A DNA stretch of 64,000 nt, taken from positions 62,001-126,000 of the forward strand of contig JAAEAF010014389.1 in NCBI GenBank assembly GCA_011037195.1, read 5' to 3'. This document shows, one piece after another, positions 46,201 to 58,200 of the stretch. The notes beneath the pieces are model-generated. The model ran no database searches, was not told the DNA's origin, and saw only the letters and a program-made list of their open reading frames with translations. The position numbers and the translations under genes were made by a program. How positions within the stretch are numbered: position 1 is the stretch's first letter; each line of letters starts with the position of its first letter. Source of the stretch: Triatoma infestans (Eukaryota > Arthropoda > Insecta > Hemiptera > Reduviidae).

Positions 46201-49200
46201 TACTAAATGAGATTGGAAAAGAAAAATACTGAAGTGACACGATCAAATTAATGCAGATATTCAGCATAAGAAGAAAAATTTATTTTTGCTTAACTTTAAG
46301 GAATTCGTAATTAGAATTACGAAGCATAGTCATATTATTTTTATTAAGAGGACTGACTATATTTAATTAATAGCTAAGGCTAGGGTTCTCTTAATTCCTT
46401 ATTTATTATATTATAACTCTTTTCTAATCCAAATACCTGTATTTGGATTGTTTGATGTTCCTAATATTAGAAGCACAAGCTGTAATAGTATCTGCGGTCC
46501 AGCATGGATAATTCCTTGGAAAAATAGATAATGTTCAATACTAAATCTTTTTGTTTCCTCGTATGCTATTAATGCTTCTTCTCTCAGAGGGTCTTCTAAC
46601 CTTAGAGCTTCTATAGCCCAAAAGAATCGTTCACTAAAACTATAGACATTCAAAATTATATTTTTATTCTAGAATTATTGAAGGTTATTAAGAAAAAAAT
46701 TCATATAAAAGTATATTTACCATTGAAGTGGCCGTAATGGAAACAAAATAAAAGCAAGAGTTTCCAAAAGAAACCATATTACTAAAACTTTCAGTTCATT
46801 CTCTGGTGGTGGATTTGATATCGATGTTAAATAGCTAATTAGTGGAGCTGTATATATTAATAATAATGTTAATGTACCAGCTAGTATGTGGTTTTCATTA
46901 ATTAAACTACAACCAATCGCTATGTCCGTGGCAATGTCTATTATGTAGAAAGCACTGATTAAAAAGGCTGGTAATATAAAGATTAACCATACTTGTTGTT
47001 TTACTGTCAATGGGAATTGTAATACATGTGATTGTTTTATATCCAGTATTGATAAAGGTGGTATTTCTTCGGACATTTTACTGTAAATAAATTGAAACAA
47101 TTCATTCATTAAAATAAGATTTATAAAGACTTAAAATGGCATTTTAGAAATTGTTCTTATCAAGATAAACTGAGAAACTTGAAAGCAGTTCCTGTTTTCA
47201 TTAACGTTACTTTTTATTTAAGATTTTTCATAATTTCATGTTTCTTACTGAAAGTTTGATCTTCATTGAAGTCCTGACCGTTCACGAAATGCAAATGATT
47301 TTATTAAACAATTGCATTAGGCAATATGGCGTAGAACTAGCTACTTCTTCAAGCGGGTATCCCAGCCCTATTAATACGTTCAACAAGTATATTGACATCT
47401 CCGACACTCACACACACAAGGTTACATGGGTTTAGGAACCCATAGACAAACTCTAACTCACCAACAAGTCGTATGAGTGTTTCACACTAGTTTTTTTCGG
47501 ATGGGAGTGGGATAATTGCCATATAATCTTGGGTCCTAAGCACCTATTCTTAATAATAAACATTGATATTACCAAAAAATTATACATTATAATTTAAACA
47601 TTGATAAATATAAATTATATAAACAAAACCAGCAAATAGGACTTATTAACTGACTCTGAAGGTCTCTATTGTTTTCATGCACAAAAGCATGAATGAATAT
47701 ATATGTATATATATAAATATATGAAGTGGCTTATTTTGGTGGGGAGGGGGGCTCAAAATTCTTCAATTGTAGAATTTTAATGAAACTAAATTAAACTTGC
47801 ATTTATTAAATCATGCATGAAATTTACCAACTTTAGTAGAAATAAACATTCTATCAGCTATCAATTATTAATGACAATTAAGGCAAAATTAATATTTTAA
47901 GACATGTTGGATTATAAACATTCACTTAAATGAAATAAGAAGTTTAAACAAAAAATAATTTAAAATGACAAATCTGAATTAATAATAATTGTCAAGATTA
48001 AAGCAAGTTTTAACTTGAATTAAATATTTGAAACTTACTTGTCCCACTGTAAACAGATATTATAATCTCTGATGGTCTAATGGAATCGATACAAAAAATA
48101 AAGAATAGAATTAAGTTAAATTTAAAATAATAACTGAAATTTTATCATTACATAATCACAACACACAAATTACCCTTCACACTAATTTACATAACCGATT
48201 TAAAAAATAAAATAAAAATATTTAAACAATCTAAAAGAGGTGATGATATGTTAGCAGAGGTGTGGTTTCATTTTTAATGCAGATATTTGATTAAATGGTT
48301 TATCTCGCCCAACTATCTTATCTAACTGTGATATAAAACATGCAGGAGACATTTGTTAGAAAAAAGTATTCTAGTGTGACACACTCACAAGACATGCTAT
48401 TATAACAATTCTAAATCGCAAATTTTCCTCAAACAATGGAATTTTTGCAACTAATTTCATTAAAAAAGAAAAAAAAATCTGTTGTGAAACACAAACACAA
48501 ACTTTCTCTTACTCCAATTAATATAATTTATTAAAAAATTGTCTTTTAAAATTGTAAAGTTATAATGTTTAGTTGGGCTGGCCATAAACTTGGTGATTTT
48601 TACTGAGCGGCCTTATGTGGAGCGCTCTATATTAATACCAACAAAGCTTGTTCAAGTAAAACACTTAGGTCTTGGGGTTGCGCCCGCCAAATTTTTAAAC
48701 AGTGATTTATTTTTAAACCATTGACGCTGTCTTAACCCACTGACCAAAGTCTTTCACCTAATTAACGAAATACAGCATTCTCTTCATCAGCTATTTTACT
48801 AAAAATTGTCCCCTTATTGGAATATCAGAAGCTTTTTTTTAATGTCAATTTTTTTTAAATAACATCAAGAATTTCATCTGCAGAGAAGTATTCCAAACAT
48901 GGAAGCACATCATGCAATTCAGTTCTAAGTGTAATAAAATGCACATAAATGATTAAATTAAACTTTAATGAAATTAGTATAAATTTTGTATATTTCTCTC
49001 AAATCTTGTACAATTTTATTTAAGCAATGATAATTAAGATTTTTTTTTGTTTTGTTTTATCGGCTCGAAAGATTTTGTTTAAACTTATACATATAGAAAC
49101 CAATCACTTTTATTGGACATAATTTTCTGGTGAAATTTATTTTTTAGGTATTCTAGACGAGCTCTTTAAGGCTTTACTTTAAATATAATTCGTTTCAATT

Positions 49201-52200
49201 CATTGCTATTATCTGTTGGGCATTCAGAAAATTAAACATTTTAATTAATTTCAACTTTTAAGAAATCACGAGATGGGCTATTATAATATCACATCTCCCG
49301 CTTGTATGTTCAAGAATAATTTCCCAAGTCAAGATTATTAATGATGATATTTCTAATTAATGTAATATTTTTCAAGGTTTTATTTAACCCGATCAATAAA
49401 CCCCTAATAGAAATTATTAAACGTTCTTAGTATTTACTTCCAACTTTCAAAGGTATTTGTCATCCACTTAAGATTATAGTTTACAGACGATAGTAGCAAC
49501 TAATAATGAATGATATACTGATGATTGAGAAAAATTTATTAGCATAGTTTTATGACCATGATTCTTCACTTTTTATGATAGTCGAAACCAAGAAAACCTA
49601 TTCCAGAACATATCATTTTGGATTAGATTTTATTGTTTAAGTTTCATAATTTGATTCCGGCTTGGTTTCAAGAAATATCTCTATGCAGATCAATTTCCGA
49701 ACACATTCCAGGTTCTTGCATTAATATCCTTTTTTCTCAACAATTACACAAAAAATTTTGTATTTTATTTTACATTTACAGTGCAGTTTTGTCACATGTG
49801 TCTAGTTAGGTTAGCTATATATAGGGCATTGACCACCTCCTTCGCTTTTCGTTTCTTAATAACGGAAAAACTTTGTTTTCTCTAAGTTCGAGTTAGCGAA
49901 ATTTGAATTTAAAATATTTTCGTGGTAAGTCTGTTGCATTTTTACTGCTTTATTTTTTTTTTTTTTTTGTCAAAGACAATTCCTAAGGAATCATATCCCC
50001 AATTCCCAAAGTCCAAGATTCCCTTCCTCCCACTCCTCTTCCCGAAGGCCTCTAGAGGCCATTCCTTCGGTGATACACTCCATCCAAGTTTTCCTAGGCC
50101 TGCCTTTCCTTCTCCTCTCACTAGGAATAAAATCAATGATTTTCCTGGCCATTTCTCACTACTCATTCGCATCACGTGGCCGTACCATTTTAACTTACGT
50201 GTTTCAACGGAATACAAAATGTTTTTTTGTATTCCAACACGTCTTCAGATTTCCGGATTTGGCACGTGACATATCATGGAGGCTCTACAGCTTCTTCTCC
50301 AGAAATCCATTTCTAAGGCCAATAGCCTATCTTCCAAATTCTTCGTTAGGCTCCAAGTTTCTGCCGCGTAGAGGGTTATACTCGCTAAGAAAACGTGGAA
50401 GAGCCACGTTTTAATTTCCATGCGGATAGATTTACTCCAATGTACCGAGTTTAATAATTGGATAGCCTGCTTCCTTTTACAATTTTCTTTTAGATATCCA
50501 ATTCTGAAGACCCAGTAGCTGATAACCAGGCACCTAGGTACTCGCTACACGGTATAGCTGCCAATCATCCAAAATCAGGGACGTTGGAGAAGATCCGCCT
50601 ACCACCATGCATTGCGTTTTGGATTGACTCACCTCTAAGCCCCATTCTGAGTACGCTGCGAGCAGCTTCCTCAACATGTATGCTAGGTCTCCCTCAACTT
50701 CAACATTAAGAACTTGATCGTCCACAAACTGCAACGTGTACAGGGTATCTTCTCCCACTTTCACTCCCATTTTTGAGCATTTTCTCTTCCAATCAGAGAG
50801 GGCCACATCGATGAAGATGTTAAAGAGGACGGGCGAAACACAGCAACCTTGTCTGGGTCCTTTTGATATAGGGAACAATTCAGAAAGGCAGTTACCAAGT
50901 TTAACCGTACATCTTTGTACATCATTATTATTTAATTATCCTCACTGTAATTATTATTTAATTGTTCGTAATTTTACTGTAAATCTTTATTATTTAATTA
51001 TCCTAAGCGGACATTATTTATTTAAATTGTTTTCAGGCCCCAACGTTAGCCAATATTGGAGAAAGAACAGAATTAGGCATAAGAAAAGGTCATGCATATC
51101 ATGTGACTGAAATTAAAAAAGTATATTTAGGTGAAACAACTTTAAGGACACTTTTTAAGTGAGTATATATTATTGTTTTAAAGAAATAATCTCATATTAT
51201 GAAATACTTACACGACATTCTCTCAATGCAATTCTCAACTAATGGGAAACTAACTTCAACATTGTTTACTCACCCCTTTTCTTAAAAAATTTTTTAGATA
51301 ATAAACTACAGATAAATGTGTAAGAAATAGAATACCAAATTCAAAGAAAATCGTTGTATGCATTGACATTTAAAGCGAAAAAATACAGAGTTTTATTAAG
51401 TATGTAAGTAGCACTAATAGTTGGCGAGTTTTTACCAAACAAATCATTTGATTGTTTGGTGGTTGGTTCCGCAGAGCTGGAAAGCATCAGAGACATTTTC
51501 GGTGGTGGCCTGCTTCATTTTGTGGTCATCGACCGGTTTCGGGCGTTCGCCCATCTTCAGGATGCGTTTTTCAGACAGTGTCACAACACAGACTTGCACA
51601 GAGCAAATTCAGTTTTACACACTGATAGGTGTGAATTTGCTCTGTGCAAGTCTGTGTTATCAAACTGTCTGAAAAACGCATCCTGAAGATGGGCGAACGC
51701 CCGAAACCGTCGATGACCACAAAATGAAGCAGGCTACCACGGAAAATGTCTCTGATAAAATCATTTGATATCAATATATCAAGTTGATTTCTCAAATATT
51801 AACTATTTTCTACTCGGGCTCCGGTGAAAACCCGGTTTCGAAAATCATACACGGAAAAAATAGATTTATGTATAACAGATAAAGATAGTTTATGTAGTAA
51901 AGGATAGAGTTTCGGTAATATAGAAAACAAAGTTAGGAAGAATTTTTAAATTCTTAATAAACATTTTTACTTTCTCTTATTCTTTTTTAGTTATTCTTAA
52001 GGTGCTCAACAGCTAATTACAGCTAACTTTCTCTTATTGCTGTTAGAGAAAGTATTGCAATCGTGTCAAATTTTTGGAAATTGAGTTTTCAACGGAAATG
52101 CGTGTTTTGAGATCCTCTAAATACGAAAAAATTGTTTTTAGCGTGTATATGTGTAATGTGTGAACAAAATATCTCAAAAATAGAAACTTGTAGGAAGCTC

Positions 52201-55200
52201 GCATCTAACACGAAGATTTCGGGCAAAATCCAGCGAGACTTTACTGAATTTTTTTTTTTTTTTTTCACTTTTCTCGCAAACGACTCCAACGATTTCATTT
52301 AATTTTTGTTTACTATACATAAATATCTATCACTTTTATTGTTTCTTTTAAAACATTTTTCTTGGAAAAATTTTTATTTTTGGGGGAGTTGTGGGGAAAC
52401 AGCAGCTTTAAGCATTCCTCAAAAGTAACATTGCAGCCATAATATTGATATACATAAGAAGCATTGCAAGAATACCAAATTTGAATGAAATCGGTTAACT
52501 GGAAGTGCGACTTTACAGAACAGTTTTTTTAGTTTGGGGGGGGGGGTTCTCGAAAACATCTTAACGATTTCCTTTAATCTTGGAATATTAATTCACGACA
52601 GGATTTAATTATTTTTCTGAACGAAATTGTTCTGAGGAATCTGAATCATTAAAATTTAAATGTGTTTGCCTGTTATATTGACGCCCTCTACAAAGTAATC
52701 AATCCCTGCCTGCCTCATCAGTTGGTAAATAGTTGGAACTCCCCCCCTCTCCACCGCTTCTATATTTATGTTATGACTAATGAATAAGATTTGAAATTTA
52801 AAGAAAATTTGCAATTTTATTTATAACGGTACTAAGAGGGGTAAAACAAGTGATGCGAGTGTTTTACACCAAATATGTAGCTAAGTTTTTGATTGAGAAT
52901 TGATCAATTCTAGTATTGTTTTAAAGCTACAGTTAGTCCAGTCAAAGAGTCAAAGAGTGATAAAAAAGAAATATTTTTCCCGGCCCTCTGTAAAATAAGA
53001 TTATTTTTTAGCTAACTTACCAAAGTTCAACTTCATTCAATAGAAAAGTAACTGATTTTAATTTTCTTTTTTCAACTTCTTTATCAGCTTCCACATTATT
53101 TAAGTTTGATACACCGTTCATAATTATTAATACATACTATTTTCTAAAGTTTAAAATTAAAAACTATAAAATAGCTCAAACAAATTTCAAACTCACTAGT
53201 ACTGTTCATAAGCGTTCATATCTAATAATGTTGATCTCTTCTATATATAAGTATGCAAATTTTTACTATCCACAGTATACCTAGGTAAAAACTAATAGTA
53301 ATAAAATAATTTTGTAACTATTGTAAAGGAAAACAGTGTGAGAAAGTGGGATATGGCAATGTAATGATGATGAATCTAATGATTCATTGATTTGGCTGAT
53401 TACACTCAAACAACATTGATACTGGGTTGCACCGTGAAGTGGAACTTGTATTGTTGATCTTTTATGGTTAACTGAAACGAAACTGTGGAAAGTGTTGTTT
53501 TCCACTTCCCCCACCATCAGTTATCAATAGTACATACATATTACTTTCTCTTACTCCCTAGCAAAAAGGAAGTATTGCAATCGTGCCAGATTTTCGAAAT
53601 TGAGTTTTCACTAGAAATAAATGTTTTGGGGTCCTCTGAATGTGCAAAAAAAATATGTTTAGCTAATGTATGTGGGTTTTAATAGAACAATCTCAAAAAA
53701 CGAAAAGTCGCAGGAAGCTCAAACTTGGAGATTTTTAAGTTTTTTGGAATTTTCTCGAAAACGCTTACAACGATTTTCCTTAAACTTGTTATGCTTATTG
53801 TACAGACAGAAACGTAATACTTCCATTTGAAAGATATTTTTCTGTAAAAAAGTGATTTTAGAGGGGTGTTGGAGGTCTCTCAGTCTTAGTTTAAATTTAA
53901 ATTTGCACAAGTTTTCTTAGGTTTGACAGAGAACGCTCTACATAAGGCCGTTCTGGTATACAAGTAAAAGCCCCATCACAATTTTCATGGCAACATTTTA
54001 ACGTTGCAATTTTAAAGATAATTTCTTAATTAGATTGTATTAATTAGGGTAAGAGAAAGTCGTGTGAGCGTTGAATACCAGATTTTTTTTATTTTTTATT
54101 TTTTAAATTGTCATGCAATGTATCAAAATTTGAGTTATCTTTCTGCTTAAGACTTGTAGCTTGTGTTTCTAAATAGTCTTAGTTTTGACAATTATAAATA
54201 TTTGAAATGTTAGGATTTTAAAATTTTTATTAATACTTTTATTATTTTCTCTAATTGTTAAAAGGAAAAATATATTTGTTTATTATGATAATGTCAGATT
54301 TTCTCTTTTGAGTTTTCATCAGAAATATGTTCACTAAGGTCCCCTAAGTGCGAAAAGATTTATTTAGAGAATGGTGGGTCTGAACAGCCTAATTCAAAAA
54401 AGAAAAACAGCTGAAGCTTCAAAATAGATCATGAGAGTTTCTGTCGATGCTTAAACAAAATCGATTACTGCTTTTCGGATATTTTTCGAAAACGGCTTCA
54501 ATTTTCTTTAAACTTGGAACTCTATACTTAACATATTTAACCTCTCACTTTTATTTAAACGTTTTTTTGAAAATATTTATTTTAAAGGTTTACTGGGTAT
54601 CTGTAATTACATTTAGTGTTATAACAACAACTGTCAACACATTCCCCTGCCTACTGTTGATAACAACGAACCTGTAATCCCAATACTGCCTTGTTATTGT
54701 TAAAAAGCAACTAAGCGTTGATTAAAAATCTCAAGTTTAAAGAATTAGTTAATTTTTTATAATTGTATATTAGGTACAATAAGAGAAAGGCGTGTGAGGA
54801 TGTTATATTTTTTAGTTATTTTCTTAAAACCAAGGAAATAATTTTCTTTGAATTTAATACCTATATCAAAAATAATTAAGTAATTACATTAATAGGTGCA
54901 ATAATAGCTGAACAGAATTAGAGGCGACAAATTAAGGTATATTGTGGTAGTGCATTCGATTCTCGATCTTGGCTATAGATTTTATTTGATGTCTTAATGT
55001 GAATGATTAAACAGTAAAGTATGTTTGCTAGTCGCACCTATCCACGATCCTTGGTCGATAATAGGAAATAAAGCCCCCTTGAAAAAATAGGCATTACTCG
55101 ACTTCTTTTTTTTTTTTTTTTTTTAAGGCGTCAATCACTTGGATCATACTCGCCTTTAGACTATGTGGGATGTTCGGTTATATTAGGTTGTATAAGTTAG

Positions 55201-58200
55201 TTGTTTTGAGAAAGCCAAGTACTTTGTCTATGTAGTCAGAGTGGTCGTGTAGTAGTTCAGTAATGTTATCTGGTAGTCCGTATGAGGTTCTAAGTGTGTC
55301 GTAAGCGAAACAATCAACAAAAATGTGCTTGATCGTGAGGGTGACCCCACAGCATTGGCAAGTTGGAGGGGGTCCACTCTTAGCTATCGTAGTGAACAGA
55401 CCTTTTATATGTGCTCTGATTTTTTATTGTAAATTTAATAGGTTTATCAAGGTATTTCAGCGTGTAATTTTGCAGAAGAATAGCTCGGGGTGAGGTCTAT
55501 AAGTGAGAAAATTTTTGTGAAATTTATCGAGCAGTTTCGAAATAATTACATTAATTAAAATAAGAATGAACTGTTTATTGCAAACTGGATGAAATCAAAG
55601 TCCGCTTTGTTGATAATACTGGTGAGTGTTGCGATAGTTTGGTGAAACTCAGTGGGGGCAGTTCTTGGAGTGGGAGAAGATTCTCTGTCCTTGTCGCACC
55701 TCGACCAATACATGCTACTGGATACTGGCACTACAGCTGCATACTCTCTATGCCTTATTTTTAGAGGTACATAATTTAAAAGAAATGGATAAATAAATAA
55801 AAACTATAAATAATAATAAAAAGAAAGAAAAAAAAAAATTCTTTTTCCACAATTGTTTACACATTGCTAATACTGCTCTTTTTTCTTTTTAATTATATTT
55901 TACCTCGATTTATTTAATTAATCTTTCATATATTAATTACTTTGATAAAAAAATAAAAATAGAATAATAGAGAAATCAATAAAATAAAAAATGAGTCAAG
56001 AGCAAGTTCTAGAATTTCTTGTTAAGTTTAAAGAACAAATGAGTATGGAGATGGAAAAAAATCGTAACTTAACAGTTACAGAAATTAAAGAATCAATAAA
56101 AGATGTGTCAGATAATGTTAAGAATTTGAAAACCAAAGTAAATATGTTGGAAAGGGAGAGTCGGAAGAGAAATGTCATTATGTTTGGCTTAAATGAAGAG
56201 TTCGGGGACTATTGGAAATTAGAAGAATTCGTCTGTTCATTATTAAACGATAAATTGAAATTGAAACTAACGTATGCAGATTTAGACTTCGTGAGAAGGT
56301 TAGGTAAAATAAAGGAAAATATTGCTAGGCCTATATTGATTGGATTTACTCAATTTCGCACAAAGTTACTTGTTTTGAAGAACAGTTACAAACTAAAAGA
56401 AACTAAAATTTCTATTGCGGAAGACTTCCCAAAAGATGTAGCAGAAATACGTAAAGCCCTACGTCCGAAATTAATTGAGGCAAGAAGAGCAGGAAAATAT
56501 GCGTTTATGAGGTATGAAAAACTAATAATAAAAGAGAGCGCTTCAGAGGGCGATATAAAAATGACAGATCAACTAAAAAAAAGATTATTGTCAGAATCGC
56601 CGCCTACGGAAGTAGAAAAGGTAACAAAGGAAGAACGTAGGCCTAAGAAAAATAAACCTTACGCAGACAGTAAAATAGGAAAATCGAAGTTAGAACAGTT
56701 TGTTTATACTCCTCGTTCGTCAAGAGATCCTGCTGTGGAGGTAAGTGGTAAATCAGATGGAATTGAGAAGTCAATATTGAAAAAAACTTAGCAATTAATA
56801 AAGAATACGAATATGAATAAGACATTGAAGGTTTTGGCATATAAATTCATGGTCTAAAAATAAAAGAAATGAAGCTCAGTTTACGAACTATTTAAAACAT
56901 TTGACATTTTTCTTTTATTCGAGAATTTGTGGAAGTTAAGGATGAAGTGGAACACATTTAGATGTTATGTGTGTTAAAGCAAATAATTTTTATATGTATG
57001 TCTGTCCAGTGTTTCTGAATTGTAACCGTTGGGATTTAGATTTTATTGAAATTTCTAATTTTGTTTCCTGATAATAACAACTTAAATATTTTATTGCTAG
57101 GGGATTTTAATGCGATAGTGGGTACGTTACAGAAGCTATCTACAAATTTGAATGCTATAGATTTTAAATCACTAAGTTTAGACAGAGTTTCTAAGGATAC
57201 ATTAGTAAATGCTAATAGTAAAAAAAAAAAAAAAGTTTGGAATTGGTTGATAGCTTTGGATATTTAATGTTGATTGGAAGGTTGGGGCCGATGTTAATGG
57301 TGAATTTACTTATCACGGGGGGGTGCAGAGAACTCGGTAATAGACGTGGCTTGTATTAATTTAGATTTAACTGCCCTATTTGAGTGAATTCCGTGTTGAT
57401 ATGCATGTTCATTCTGACCATATGTCTACAGTTACATTTTTTAGATTATTAGATGAATTAAACTCTGAAGACGTGGTGCTCCCACTCCTTCCAAAAGTGA
57501 ATTGGAATAAACTGTATGCCATAATGTATAAACAAAAATTGGAAAATTATGTTGTAAGGTATTTTAGCGAAAGTGTAGATAACAGTATAGACTTTATACT
57601 GGATGCAATTATGAGTATATCTAATTATAATAAAAACTCTAGGCCAACATACAAAAGAAATAAGCCTTTAAAATAAAATTGAAAAGTAAATTTTTATATA
57701 TTTAGTTTTTTGTTTTGTTCATTTTTTATTTATTTATTTATTTATTTTTTTTTATTACAATGTTTTTGATACTGTTTATCTTTGAATTTAGTTTCTTTCT
57801 GTTTGAAGAAGTTTATTTATTTTATTTCAGTTTTTGTTTTTAATTATTATCATTAAGGTTGTGTCTTTTTATTTTTAGTTAACCAGCTTTATGTTTTTTT
57901 ATTTCATTTAATTCCATTCGCACAGTTTAAGAAGGTGTGACTCCCTCAGACGGTGATTACCATGAGGCGATGTCTTTATATTTTTTTTACACAATTGTAA
58001 ACAAGAGAAAATTTGTATTCATATATAAAATAAAGACTTTTATAATATAAACACAATGCTCCATAGGTGCAATATAGCTGAACAGAATTAGAGGCGACAA
58101 ATTGAGGTATTGTGGTAGTGCATTCGATTCTCGATCTTGGCTATAGATTTTATTTGATGTCTTAATGTGAATGATTAAACAGTAAAGTATGTTTGCTAGT

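Larger units (their letters stand above)
51453..51757. mobile_element. Palindromic hammerhead element, family 1, copy 2
   Basis: About 305 bp, bounded by a perfect 12-bp target duplication AAATCATTTGAT (51441-51452 and 51758-51769). Plan: an unpaired end of 32 bp, a left arm from catcagagac (51485), then a full-length inverted right arm (about 51629-51757) ending ctctgata. Both arms carry a hammerhead motif, on opposite strands and reading outward. Closely related to 4970-5188. In calpain intron 5, right after exon 5. It codes for nothing; a Penelope-like or retrozyme-like partner would have to supply enzymes. Confidence 0.8.

Noticed and set aside
48790..48820. TCATCAG preceded by TTTC as a further minus-strand hammerhead
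   Set aside because: The bases between cannot form stem II, so the two words are a chance pairing.
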